NCBI GenBank assembly: GCA_037783415.1
Contig: JAZGTN010000037.1
Span: forward strand, 248,001-312,000
Origin: Leptasterias polaris
Taxonomy: Eukaryota > Echinodermata > Asteroidea > Forcipulatida > Asteriidae
DNA: 64,000 nt
Reading direction: 5' to 3'
How positions within the stretch are numbered: the stretch's first letter is position 1; the number at the start of each line of letters is the position of its first letter. The notes below the pieces were generated by a model, which worked only from the letters and a program-made list of their open reading frames with translations, ran no database searches and was not told the DNA's origin. Made by a program: the position numbers and the translations under genes. This document shows, one piece after another, positions 42,701 to 54,027 of the stretch.

Positions 42701-45700
42701 ACACATAACAAAGATACCAATAAACTGCCAATAAGCCATTTTAATACGAGTTAGATTTGAATGTCTGGTATCCAATGACTTGCCTAATCACAAAATACCG
42801 CCTTAATTTGAATCTCTCAGACTAAAGAGACAGCTGCTCTGTCACATGATTCGGGGCAAGCTTTTGCAAATTTACGAAGAGACGGTGAACATCCATACAA
42901 CATTTTGAGTGAATGTGTATAGCACAATTGTACCAGGGTTTGGTCATCTGGAGGTGGTAATACAAAAGCTTGCCCTGAACCATTTGACATATCAACTGTC
43001 GCTGTAGTCTGGGGTATTCAAATTTAAGAGGTAAGTTGAGACTAGGCAAGTCCTCAGGCCTATACCAGACATTTATCAAATCTCGCATTGAAGACATGTA
43101 AATATCTTAACTAAAAGTGGATGATTGGCAAGTGTTGCATCCAAAGAGAAATCGTTTTGAACTTTTACCCAGTGCACACGGATCAGTGTGTTTTCTTCTT
43201 TTCTTTTTCTTCTTTAACATGTTTAAGACTACGACGAGAGTATTGGAATACAAAAATGTTTCCCTAAATCAATGTTGTATCTCCATTTGAAATTAGACTG
43301 AAATTCACCGCACTTTTGACTGCATGGGGCGCTTTCAACTGCAAACTTCTTTACATCGCAACCATACTTTGACTGCCTGCCTGTGTTTTCTTGTATCAAT
43401 GGCAAAACAGATGATATACTTAATAACAACGAAAATGGAAAAAAGCAGTTCGTTTTGCGGTCAAAAATACTGCGAACTTTAATTAGTGGACGTACAGATT
43501 TCAAGATGTAGATCCAGTCACTACGGTTGCTGTCCTGCTCGATGACAGTACCCCTCCTAGAATGGAAAGTAAAAACATTCACAAAATTCGTCAGCTTTCA
43601 ACAATAATCTGAAACTGGTTGCAATCAATCACCTTAAAACATTATGCATAAAAACCAATTGAGCAAACCGTTGCAACTAGGAAATTAGCCAGCGTTCCTT
43701 TTGTATGATCGACATCAATATAAAAATGTATATGACGAGTCATATTATTACTTGACAAAGACTACAGGGAGGCAGACGACAGTGGCTTTGATATGTATAG
43801 AGTGGCTGGGGAGTTAAGCACACCAGACTCGAGCTATGTTGTTTCTGATAAACAGAATGTGAGTTCCAGTCCCGATCGTGGCACTAATGTGTCCTTGAGC
43901 AAGATACTTTAACCATAAATGCTTCGTCTTTCGGATGGGACATTAAGCCGTGGTCCCGTGTACTAGGATTGGTAGTGCGTGTGAAAAAAAAAAACAGAAC
44001 ACTTTTCGAGGAATTAAGAGTAGGGGTTAACACCTGGGTCTGGTTCACAGTCATATCAAGCACCCTTGTTTACAGGTTTCCTCAGGCTTAAGAGCTAGAG
44101 TGATCGAGTTCACTTATGAGGCATCTTTGGTTTCATGACAAAAAAAATATAATAATAACAGTTATACTCATATGCCGTGTCTGAAGTAACTTTGGCTACG
44201 GCTATGGACAATGACATCAGAAACAACGTTGTAGAATAGGACTTTTCGGCGATCTAGCCATAGCCACTACCGAAGCCATCAATTCGGACACGGCCCATTT
44301 ACTAATCATTCAACGGTGAACACTTTCAAATTCAATACTATTAGTCTCGGTTCGAAGGCTCTCCAGTTGTAGCGCCCTCTAGTATTGACAAGGTTTTTTC
44401 GTGACTAAACAACTAGAGAGTCTTGGAACCAAGACTAATTCAATACGTACGTGTAGAAATTGAATCTGCATTTCTTGGGATGTTTCTTGAGAAGATGCAA
44501 AGGCCAGCCTTTGAAGATGCTGACCGATTCAATAAAACTGCTTCCGTCTACACCGCTGATGTTGCTCACTCCACCAGCTAAGAATATCTTGGAATACTCC
44601 TGGATTCAAAATGATCACAGTATATACGCTTTTATTATTTGTATGGAACGCAAACCTTTACAAAATGCACTCAACAGTGAGGAAAAATTTCGAATTTGGT
44701 TTCTGGGATCTATAATCCAGTTTGCTTAAAATTCGTAACCTACCTCCACCGTGAGACTTAGCAGATGGATGAACTCTTTTGAAAGGACGGTGACGTTGTG
44801 GCGACCTCTACTGACTATTGCCTCATTCTGTTTCGTTAGAAATAAAACAAACAAGGGGGAAAATGTTAATCTTCAAGTGTTTATGACACGCGATCAACAT
44901 AATAATATATCAACACTGGTTGAGCAGCAATTTCTTGAAGAAATTTCTTAAGATTTTGTAATACTGTACTTAATTGAAGGTAAGAGCTTCCGCTTCACTC
45001 ACCCCGAATACTTGACCTTTGACCAGAGCAGTTGCTGCCCTTCCGCTGTTTTCCGGATCACCCTCCAATAATAGAGCTATACAATTATAAAGAAAAGTAT
45101 GGTTGTAAAAACAAACAACAAAATTGTGTTCGACTGATAATATAGAAGCATTGGTTTTACTAAGGGCGGTATGAACGCATTGGCGGATTTGAGCGCATCG
45201 GACCCCCCCCCCCCCCTGTTTCAACAGACAGAATTGAACGAATCGTACAGCTTTTTTGTTTTCTATTCTTTAATTTTATAATGGACATAACTTGTAAAAC
45301 TCTGAAATATTCTATTGATTGAAACCGAAAGCATCTAATGTTTAAAGATTTTCCCAGGGCCCTAAAGCGGGCCCCGCGCCGTGATGAACCGCTCTCTTAA
45401 AACAAAAGCAGGGCTCGATTTCACAAAGCACTTAATAGATTCGAAATCAAAACAATATATTTTTCATCATCACATAATGGCTTTGCGGTACCACAAACAA
45501 ATCCTCCGAAGAAATAACAGCATTCGGTAGTTGCATGAATATAATGTTCCTGTTTTACGGGCTATACTGGTACCTGATCCAGCCAGTACGAGGTAGAAAG
45601 CGTAGGGCCGTCTACCGTAGCGAATAATAACCCGTCCCGTCTCGTAACTTTCGTACGCTCCTGACCGGATGAGACCACGCTGCATATGCACTGGGTACTT

Positions 45701-48700
45701 CGTAATGAACTCCATCTGCTGCAATTCTACCTGTACCTGATACATCCAAAGTAATTCAAGAATGTTGCCAATATTTTGTCAAGTTTTTCAATTGTGTGTG
45801 TCGTTGTTGTATGGTGGCTATAAAGGGACATTGGACATACATATTTATAAAGGGACATTGGACATACATATTTACGTATAAATTTTCATGATTTGTGCCA
45901 CAAAACGCAACTATAATCACGTAAATAATCACGGTTTGTGACTGAAATTGTAACTATTCCCGTAAATATTACGCAAAATTAATATCCACGATTTGTGCCC
46001 CAAATCGCAAATATTCGCGTAAACATTTACGTAAAAATAGTCACGAGGTTAAACACACGGGGACTCACAAAATGGTGCAACCAAGATTATTTTGGTGATG
46101 ACGTCATGTCAATTAGGTCAATACGGTGAGTTCATACAATGAAACAATACTGTAAGAGTTATGTTTAATCTTCTTGTAATTTCCAGTCTTACGTACATGG
46201 TGAATATCCTTCTCTGTCCGTTCTGCCGACGGCAATTTCAAGATTCTCTTGGTTTCACTGGACACGTTGTTCTGTCGAGAAACACAAATGGTAAGTTTCA
46301 GAAGTTTACCCCCCCCCCCCCCATAGTGGGGTAAGTAGAGGAAATATTTGGGGGAATTGTGCCTTTGATGATACAAGCGTGGAATTTGGCACACAGTCAG
46401 AGTATGTCAAGACAAAGATGCTATAAGGCCAAGACAGATTATTATGTCATTTGAAAAAATAAAGGTGAGACTACGGTAAAAAGCAGTTTTCAAAATGTTT
46501 CTAAATGGCTGCATTTGCTTAAAATCCTACCTATAGTTTTTTGAAAGAATAAATCTGCGATGGCCCTATAGCCAAATATCTTTCTCGTGACAAACCGTCT
46601 ATACCATTATCCATCATGCTTCCCCCGTTTTTGCCAGATGGCCCCGCCCCTTGAGTTCACTGTGAGTCTCTTTATGACTGTCCTCAATGCAAAACATGCA
46701 CAGGCTTCAATAATGACACCTCGTACTATTTGTCAGAATATTTATCAATTATTCAAATTTACAGACAACACGCACCTGTTTCTTGGCCCTAAACGTCGCC
46801 ACATCGAAAAAGAGGTCACCCTTTACTTTGTACTTGTCGCCGGCTTGAGCTGCGTCTATTACAGTAAATAGCTTCACCATCTTAGCGTCATTTTCACTGT
46901 CAAGCAAAGAAAATAGAAAACGAATGTGTGGGTACAAAGAAGGTCTGTACAGTCGGTCCAGGAAGTAACTTTACATCTGCAAAGAAAGAACCCAGATGGT
47001 GGATTTGTGATTGGACCCTCTTATATTTTAAAGTATTTTTGAATATTTTACCTTATGCACTGTAGGCCTATGCTGGGGTATTTTTTAGGGGAGTTGCACC
47101 CTTAATGCTGCCTTTCAGGTGCAGGCTTTAAGATGCCCGGGGCTGTTGTCGGTCTCAACAAATTTGCTCAATGGGGAAGAGGGTGGGTAGACGTCTTTAT
47201 CAACCTTCTCGACAAGTTTTTAATTATTAGACTTTTAGGTGAAGTAAAAGCACTTAACTATACTATATTTCAAAACAAATGTTCAAGGATCTATCTTTAT
47301 TGTTATAGCATAGCCCTGAAACATATTGCCGTGTTTTTACACCCCATCGATCTGTTATTTTATAAAAGTTTATGCTCAAAAGTGTGTTATGACAACCAAA
47401 CACTGCAGAACATCGTCGGAAGGGAAATGGCTTGTAGCTGCAGGCCTTCCTGCACACCTGCAATGTGCGTCTAGATCGAGCGATCCGAGCTCACGGGAGG
47501 ATTTCCACGGTTAAATAATTCAAAAATGACAGACTTTTGAATACTAGGTGACAGTGTACATTCTAATATTTCCTGTGGGGACATCTTATTGTCTTCCTAT
47601 GTCCCTGTACTTATAACAGCCTACCTTAGACTTTGTACACACAATTTCTTGTTGAGCACTCCAGTCTTTAGAATTCCCCAAGGCCTATGGGGACCTGTTG
47701 TTTTCTATGTGGTTTTTTGTGCTCGGTCTCCATAAGGTAAAGCGAATATGAAAACAGACACACCATCCTCCACGGACACAACAAGTGCTTTCCATTATTC
47801 ACGTAGTTCTGAGCGTGCGCGCATTTCGGAAAACAATTAAAGTCTGCTGCCACCCAGCGTCTCAGATTTTAAGAGTCATCCTCTCATCAGTGGCGTAAAC
47901 GAACATTTTCATTATGGGAGGAGAGCAAGCGGGGCAAATACATAATTTGTGGGGCTATCTATGGTATTGAGGCATTAATCTGTGCATTTTCCGATCTCAT
48001 TTGCGGGCAAGAGGGGAGCGAGGGTTTAGAGCGTGGGGGGGGGGGGGGGGGCTCACCTCTGGTTACGCCACTGATTCCTTTTAATGTAAAATAACTAAGT
48101 AATTTGTCAATCTAATCAACCAAAACACGTTGTCAGAACATGCATTGCCAAATTCGCTGATAGTTTGAACAGACATGTTATTTAATCATAGTGTTACATA
48201 ATTAGCTGGGGGACACGTCATATACTTACGTCAAAATGTATGTCCTGCACATGCGCAGTAGAAGCATGATGATTTTGGCAAGTGTGTGTAATTTTCCAAA
48301 CTTTCTCAACTGTTGACAATCAACAAAAAAGGAGGTAGATGGTAATTATTTGAAATGCCGAGTATGAAATAAACGTTTTCTACCAAAACGAATAATTTAT
48401 TTTATTTCTAACAATTCATACAATTTTGAGACTGACTGTAGCATGATATATCAATCTGCGACCTCCGGATTAACGTGCAACGCTATACCCACTGAGGTTT
48501 TTTTTCGGGTTGTAAGTCAGAAGCCATGCAACCTGTAAATGCCGTATAGCTAGGTACCACTAGGAAGTGGCAGCAGAGGAGGTCACTGTAAGGGAATGTG
48601 ACAGTTCTTTTAGTCCAAGATTGCTCTCAGAAAATTGTTCAATCTTTTAGATATAATTTTGGAATGAACAAAGACAACTTTACGAGGGCGGGACTTGAAC

Positions 48701-49301
48701 CTGCGACCTATTATTATGTCAGCGCTTAACAATTATTTTAGATATAGTGAGATTTAATTATTTTCCAGTTCCCAGCACTTTTCTTATAAACAAAGAGCAA
48801 AACACCACAATAGTTCATGTTTTCGTTCACCCAAAACGAACGAAGCACGAAAAAATTGGTACACGAACCAAGAGCGTTTGTACTTACTCTTACGCTTAGC
48901 TGTTTCTTTTCCAGTGTGCTTCTCTCCCTGTCCCTCCCGGGGCTCCGTGTCGGTAGCACCCCGTCAGCGATGGCACCCCTCCGAGCGCGACCCCACATCT
49001 GACCCGCCTCGAGGCTCCCTCCTCTCGCATCGGCCACGAGCAGTGACAACGAATCTTTTCTGGCCGTCACGCGGTCCCGATCTCGAGAAACGCTCTTCTT
49101 GATCTTACCGCTGTCCATGAGTGCAAGAACTGCTCGTAGTTTATCTCTGCGTCTCTGGAGGAGATTGGAGCCCCTGCCAGCCTGGGGAGGAGCCAGCCTC
49201 ATCGGGGACACTCCCTCTCCTGCTCCATGCGAAACGTCACTTGTGCGAATCAACGGCGGGAGAGGGCGCTCGTTGTACTTTTTTGCCATTCCTATTTCCA
49301 T
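36728..49301 (-). CDS. CNBD2: cyclic-nucleotide-binding-domain protein (CNBD2-like), ten exons recognised
   Basis: Minus-strand exons with GT-AG borders are 49301-48888 (ATG; alternative ATG at 49289), 46896-46776, 46271-46197, 45736-45574, 45076-45003, 42539-42467, 41810-41401, 39815-39706, 37566-37432 and 36907-36728 (stop). Phases match from 46,896 through 41,401 and from 39,815 to the stop. They do not match between the first and second or between the 41,401 and 39,815 exons, so at least two exons are missed. The cNMP fold starts in FITKYPVHMQRGLIRSGA and VIIRYGRRPYAFYLVLAG, continues with ATALVKGQVFG, and resumes after a long polar insertion with LSLVSNGAECILVAKKFY. By family knowledge it would bind cyclic nucleotides, but a standard phosphate-binding Arg-Ala motif is not evident. 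The paralogue at 467-3840 shares the last two exons. Confidence 0.62.
37046..37125 (+). repeat. tRNA-like (SINE head) fragment in an intron
   Basis: It carries ggggttcgaatcccatcgag, a box-B-like core, with a weaker box A upstream. No full cloverleaf was seen. Confidence 0.4.
38262..38402. repeat. repeat family C copy
   Basis: It carries ggggattttgtcccccggtg, ttattcaaaagaggggctgt and ggggacagaatctcttgcc in the family order. Confidence 0.6.
38758..38968. mobile_element. Mutator-like MITE, copy 1
   Basis: Inverted ends (AGACTTGTTTACAAGTCGTT on the left; cggcttgtatacaagtct on the right, plus inner gtcgcggtga and tgcaccgcgac) enclose 211 bp. The flanks gcgacgctcca (38,747-38,757) and acgacgctcca (38,969-38,979) match at 10 of 11 bases. 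The sister copy at 62,222-62,449 has a perfect 11-bp duplication. Confidence 0.72.
39073..39125 (+). repeat. TTTG tetranucleotide microsatellite
   Basis: A (gttt)n tract with one interruption (gggttg). Confidence 0.85.
39408..39660 (+). repeat. old tRNA-derived SINE copy
   Basis: The head reads tgacctggccaagcggtcat and, further on, gcgggttcgggtcccggtcatgac, which parallels the head of the SINE at 49,669. Later words ttcgtatgggg and attgtaaaccac fit its body. Confidence 0.6.
39930..40215. repeat. mosaic of repeat families C (inverted) and B
   Basis: gcaggagattctgtccc and gaatcaacttccttcag are an inverted family C piece. They are followed by gcttaactgctcagcaaaag, 'ataccagtcacagattgtac' and tttaagcagctctttgattgg of family B, then gggcactggggacaaaatcccct. 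Confidence 0.5.
40640..40885. mobile_element. Penelope-like terminal segment and (TCAA)n-tailed remnant
   Basis: gactcaacgtttcgatcagt followed by atgctctgatcgtcttcagg resembles the terminal repeats of Penelope-like elements. Just upstream, ggttctgaaaagaacc is a perfect 6-bp-stem hairpin. After this comes an AT-rich tail ending aaataaattcaatcaatcaa. The elements may be two adjoining remnants. No RT ORF is present. Confidence 0.5.
41040..41160. repeat. MITE-like repeat family B copy
   Basis: ctggctggtaaccttattct, ggtaagcaa and caagcagctctatgcaatgg match the family. Confidence 0.5.
41401..41810 (-). CDS. long low-complexity exon of the CNBD2-like gene
   Basis: This 410-nt exon (acceptor tcttgcacag, donor gtaagc) encodes about 137 residues: a basic stretch (EEQLTNKLREMQRKRAKALKG) and then a polar, Ser/Thr/Glu-rich segment with no predicted fold. 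In spliced order it falls inside the cNMP fold, between ATALVKGQVFG and the final strand-helix unit. It starts in phase with the preceding exon (42,467). Confidence 0.6.
42802..43029. mobile_element. MITE with arms of about 65 bp
   Basis: The left arm (ccttaatttgaat...agactaaag...gggcaagcttttg) and the right arm (caaaagcttgccctgaac...gctgtagtct...attcaaatttaag) are imperfect inverted copies over about 65 bases. The loop is about 100 bases. An open frame across it is not a gene. Confidence 0.65.
43790..43990 (+). repeat. tRNA-derived SINE copy, diverged
   Basis: ccagactcgagctatgttgt, ttccagtcccgatcgtggca and ttcgtctttcggatgggaca match the SINE at 49,669. The 3' part is lost after a poly-A tract. 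Confidence 0.65.
44340..44438. mobile_element. short MITE with TAGTCTTGGTTCCAAGAC-type ends
   Basis: The left end tagtctcggttcgaaggctc and the right end gagtcttggaaccaagacta are imperfect inverted repeats about 95 bp apart. The longer element at 56,570-57,215 has the same terminal motif. Confidence 0.6.
47888..48073. mobile_element. hAT-like MITE with CAGTGGCGTAA ends
   Basis: CAGTGGCGTAAAC at the left and GGTTACGCCACTG at the right are inverted, enclosing 186 bp with a long G run near 48,037-48,051. The CAGTGGCG end is typical of hAT elements. No clear 8-bp duplication was found. Confidence 0.6.
48440..48735 (-). repeat. tRNA-like SINE fragments
   Basis: On the minus strand gcaggttcaagtcccgccct (near 48,685-48,705) is a box-B-like core, and a weaker one (ggaggtcgcaga) lies near 48,460. 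They are dispersed tRNA-derived pieces, not intact tRNAs. Confidence 0.4.
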
Positions 49302-49668
49302 TTCTATGTTTCTAATTAAACGATCATGAACTTTAAGGAGCGATATTGTAAGTTCAGCAGTTCCCTTGCAATTAGGGGAGATTCTATCTGTCAGCGTAGG
49401 TCAACTTGGTTCGCAAAACCCGACGTCGGTTCGCGTCACCATCTAAACAGAAAGCCAAAGGGAAACATGATAGAATTTAGCAGTGACAACATTAATAACA
49501 TTGAGTCCCTTTTGCATAGGAATGTTATAGGCTTAGTGACAACAAGATTGTAAATACCGCAAAATCCATGCTTAGGCCTATAGCAAAACATATTTACTAG
49601 CTCCATCGGCATAGTGAACCAAGCAAACTGTCTTACAAAATGCCGATGGTTCCTTAAAGTTGTTGGTT

Positions 49669-50103
49669 AGTGTCGTGGCCGAGCGGATAAGAGCACCGGA
49701 CTCAAGCTCTGGTGTTTCTGATCAGCAGAGTGTGGGTTCGAGTCCCGGTCGTGACACTTGTGTCCTTATTAAGCAAGACACTTAACCATTATTGCTTCGT
49801 CCTTCGGATGGGACGTAAAGCCGTTGGTCCCGTGTGTTGTGTAATGCACGTAAAGAACCCAGTGCACTTATCGAAAAGAGAAGGGGTTTGCCCCGGTGTT
49901 CCTGGTTTGATCGGCTGCATATTGCGCCACAGCACCTTGTAAACCATTACATGGTGCTATGTAAAGAAATAGGCCTCAAAATTCAAAAAGTAGCTCCACA
50001 TATACCTTGCAGGAAAATACTGACTGTTGAAGCGCCTTGAGCGTCACTGAGTGACGGATATGAGCGCTATATAAGAAGCCATTATTATTATTATTATTAT
50101 TAT
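49669..50103 (+). mobile_element. tRNA-Leu-derived SINE with L2-type tail
   Basis: The head (49,669-49,757) folds like tRNA-Leu: box A tggccgagcgg, an anticodon stem ccgga/tctgg around loop ctcaagc (anticodon CAA), a long variable arm and box B gggttcgagtcccgg. The body is about 280 bp. The tail reads gcgccttgagcgtcactgag, gagcgctatataagaagcc and then (att)n, like L2 3' ends, so L2-type RT probably mobilised it. Partial copies lie at 39,408, 43,790 and 53,285. Confidence 0.82.
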
Positions 50104-52020
50104 ATACAGAATTAGTAAGGATAAAAACATCATTGTTTAATTTTTAGCCTGAAAACTTGTTGAATATGAAGTTCATACCAGCACCACTGATGTGTGGATT
50201 ATTTTTCTCTGAAATGAAGTCATATTGAGAAAACTGCGTGAATTCAAAGTAAAGAATAACTCAAAAAGTAAATAGGTTATCACGCGAAATAACAAATAAA
50301 TACCCGAAGATAAGTTTCATTCAATTCAACAGCTAGTTAAAGTCACATCACTTACTTCCATTGAACATCACAGTCCATGAGTCCACACAATAGTGACTAT
50401 CGTTAGACCAATTTCAGTCCGTGTAACACTCGGCATACTCAGTTTGGCTAAATTTTTCCATCCGATTGGCCCAACTCGAAATCTCTCCAACAAAACCCCA
50501 ACCTTCTACCCGTATGTTACACTCGGTATCTTGTCATAAACTCCGATCAAAAACGCTCTACCGGCTGTGTCCTTCTTCCCCTGATCAACAGATCAATTCG
50601 AGCCCAAAGAGCCGGATCGATTCCCAACGGCAGACAGCCATTCTTTCCTAAACCAGCTCTCCCATACAGTTTCTATGGAATGAAAGTTGCCTGATCGATA
50701 TATCGATGAAATGGACTAATGCAACATAAAGGAATCTACGTCACTGATATCGATTAACACTTCATTGTAGAGACATGATATTAAATGTAACACTGACAAA
50801 CATCATGAGGGCCTCTTAAAGAGCACATGACCTGTATGCACATTTTAAAAAACTTAGGAAAAATGATAAATTTTATCGATGCAAGTGTATTTTCTACCTC
50901 CATATTGGCATCCCCAAAATAAATAACAAGGTGGAAGGCAAATTCTCAACAGAAAAGAAGACAAAGTTTCTCTCAAAAGGTGTTTCAAACTGTCCAAAGT
51001 AACTAGTTATTTCATAGCTCTATAGTACGACTGAATGCAACAACCACGAAAACTGAGTAGGCCTATATAGGCACAAGCAAAAAGGCAATGAATAGTACCA
51101 ATAATTATTTGGACTATGTGAAATAACTACGAATTTTAGAAAATTTGAATCAAAATACGTACACAGCTGAAGGACAACTCGTTTTCTTCGAAATGCCCGC
51201 AGTACTTACCTTACAAAACTTCCAGAAGTAAAGCCACCGGTTGCACCATGGCAGTGCACTTCGTATAAAAGCGGTTTGTTTTCAAAGTCAGCCGTGTTTA
51301 CAAACACATGCAGTCATAGTACCCAGTCGACCTCCCATAGTCTGCCCACATGTTATTTAGGCCATGGTGCTCAAGTCAAAGAATATAATCAGTGTTTACT
51401 GACACAGATCTTTTCCATCAAAAGGTAATTTTTTTGTCTGCACCTTGTTTCGTTTTTATCAAGTCCTGTCATTGAATATCTCATCATGTTGACCCTAAAT
51501 GTATGAAACTGACATGTTGACGATTCCCAGCGTGATTAACGACGGATAAGGTACGGTTGGATTAGCGGTGCAGCCCCCCTCTACCAAACTCCACAGTACA
51601 CGGTGACAAAGGTGATCACTCATCCAAATCTATACCATTCATCGTTTCTATGGGAATGACGTTTGTGTACGGCCCATAGTGTCATAAACCAACGATGAAA
51701 ACTGAAAACATTATTTGTATCAAAAGCAGGCAGCCACTGGACTGAGCATCAGAATTACTTTACCTGTTGGGAGGAAAAAGGCAAGCGCCTTTAGATATAA
51801 TGCCATCATTGGTTGGGACATGTATTGGCTTGGAAGTTGTCAGCGGTCAATTTTAAAACAAGCAGACCGGCACGTGCTTTTTGGGTTATTTAGTCTTAAT
51901 TAATGCTTAATTAAGTCGTTTGATTTTAATATAGAAATTGAGTTGGTAGACGTGTTCCAAGGCCTGTGTCTTTTATTAGGATGGGCATTAGCTTTTGTGT
52001 GTTTGCTTGACACGCATTGA
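50104..52020. other. intergenic stretch
   Basis: No gene recognised. Inverted words exist (for example around 50,395-50,480, gtgtaacactcggcata and its kin) but no complete element could be bounded. Confidence 0.3.
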
Positions 52021-52024
52021 ATGC

Positions 52025-52670
52025 CTGGGCCTAATTTCATATAGCTGCTTATTAATGGTAAGCAAGTTTTCGTGCTAACTGTAGCAGAAAAATGTGTACA
52101 ACATTGTACAACATTGGTAAGAATGAAAATATAAATGTTCACAGATTTGCACATAACTTACATAGTATAAAGATGGTCATGGTGGAAAACTTCCCTTGAA
52201 ATAGTTTTGCTTGAAATGCCATGTTTTTTAGGAAATGAGTAAAATAATAGTCTTTATCCTGCAGGATAAATTCCGATGTTTGAAAAGAAGTTAAAACACA
52301 TAAGGTTTTTTTCCCACTGTTTTCTCATGACTCCGAAGACCGATTTAGCTTAAACTTTCACAGGTTTGTTATTTCATGTATATGTTAGGTCACATCAAGT
52401 TTGGATACAGGTCTTTGGCAATTACCAATGTTGTACACACCCTTTAAAATTATAAGCATAAGCGTATTTCACAGGTTAGCAAGAAAATAAGGCGGCCATC
52501 TTGCGCGTTCATCATGGATTTGCATTGTTACGTCATTCATTTTCGTGCAGTAAGCACCGGAAGGTTAGCATGCCTTTTCGTGTGCTTACGGTTAGCAGCG
52601 CTATGAAAATAGAAACTCGTACGTAAGCACAAAATCGGCCGTTAAGCAGCTCTATGAAATTGGGCCCAGG
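52025..52670. repeat. family A MITE (about 52,090-52,455) nested between family B pieces
   Basis: 'ggcctaatttcatatagctg' opens a family B piece. The family A body follows (acattggtaagaatg, 'gttcacagatttgcacataa', 'cttaaactttcacaggtttg', then ttaccaatgttgtacacaccctttaa). Family B then resumes and closes with ttaagcagctctatgaaatt and gggccc. The layout suggests family A inserted into family B. Confidence 0.6.
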
Positions 52671-52924
52671 TGGTAGAAACGTAAACTAGTTTTTGGCCGA
52701 GTTTTACAAAACATAATTTGAAACTGGCAAAATATACAACAACATGACTGAAAATCTCAGTGAACAAGCAGGAGTCCTTTAACAAAGTAAGTTCACAAAC
52801 GAGTGCCACAAGAATGAGCGAGTCGGAGGGGAGAGGTCAATAAGGGACTACTGAACTGAAAACGTCAGCTTACATATAGCGCGGCATGTGAAATCTTAGT
52901 GAAGTACACTGTAATTTAATAATC

Positions 52925-53080
52925 GATGTACAACAACCAGCGACGGAACTAGGGTAAAATCTGAGCAATGAAAACCGATCAAATAAGGGTGGGGCACAGA
53001 TGGGCACTGACATCAATTAGTTACACGTACCCCCCCCCCCCCCCTTCCCACCGCTCCCCCTTAGTAACACCACTGATACA
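52925..53080. repeat. possible degraded hAT-like element with C run
   Basis: cagcgacggaactagg on the left and ttagtaacaccactgat on the right are weakly inverted, with a C run at 53,031-53,044. Weak evidence. Confidence 0.3.
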
Positions 53081-53284
53081 AAACTTAATTAAACAGGGAA
53101 AATGTTCCCCTTGTTTATGAAATAAACGTCAAGTGAAATTTATCCACCAACTGTTATACTGGACTTTATTTGCTGCGAACTTCTAAAATTGCACTTCGCT
53201 AAAAATCGATTTGCATAAACAGTGAAAAGGATTGAAGCATTCACCGGGGATTCCCCTCATCAATCAAGCGACATAACGTTAATG

Positions 53285-53505
53285 GAAACCAATTAATGAT
53301 CAAGACACTTAACTATAATTGCTTCTCTTCACCGAGTGGTATGGGTGCTATAGAGAGGGCAGAGATGGTTCTTGTGATTGATTTAGCTTGGCGTGCTACT
53401 TGGCAGCACAAGGGAGCTGAGGTGGAATTAAATAATGTTTGAGCGCCATGCCCGTTACTGAGTGACAGACTTGAGCGCTGTATAAGAAGCCACTGTTATA
53501 TTATC
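53285..53505 (+). repeat. SINE 3' half
   Basis: atcaagacacttaactataa, gagcgccatgcccgttactg and gagcgctgtataagaagcc match the body and tail of the SINE at 49,669. The head is missing. Confidence 0.6.
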
Positions 53506-54027
53506 CCGAAAAATGTGTTCATACATTACAAGCAACATTTTGTCCAGAAACATGGATGAAAGACAATTCTTCCATGAGAATGGGAGTAGGGACTGCAGTT
53601 GGATTTTCAGTTAAGCAGCAGAATAACAGAACGAACACTTACGATCGACGCACGATGTTCTCTAGGTTTTGAGGCACTGCATGATGTATATATTCAATTT
53701 TAGGTAGCACCATTTTTTGTGTTATCTACTTTGCTGTTGTTCTTGAGAATTGCAGCGCTTACTCTACACTGAAACCTCCGAAAATCTCAAACACTCAACC
53801 CAACAACTATCGATGACTAAAGCAGAACTCACTCCGCGGGGCAGTGGAATTAATAACCAAAAGTCCCCTCATCCACTCATTAAGCAAAATCCCGACCGAT
53901 TTCCTACCTCCTCGCCAGGTAGTACATATAGGCCTATATTCAATAAGCAGGATGGTTCTTTTCAGAACTAAGTTAATAATATAGTCTCCCGAATTCCGAA
54001 ATCTACTCGCGGCAGTAGAATAATGTT
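53506..54027. other. unassigned stretch
   Basis: No gene recognised; it is the 5' flank of the truncated retrotransposon. Confidence 0.35.

Noticed and set aside
42822..43097. A 91-aa protein on the minus strand
   Set aside because: It lies across the inverted arms of a MITE and shows no domain.
49669..49757. A functional tRNA-Leu gene
   Set aside because: The tRNA-like head is fused to a SINE body and L2-like tail, and diverged copies occur elsewhere, so it is a retroposon head.
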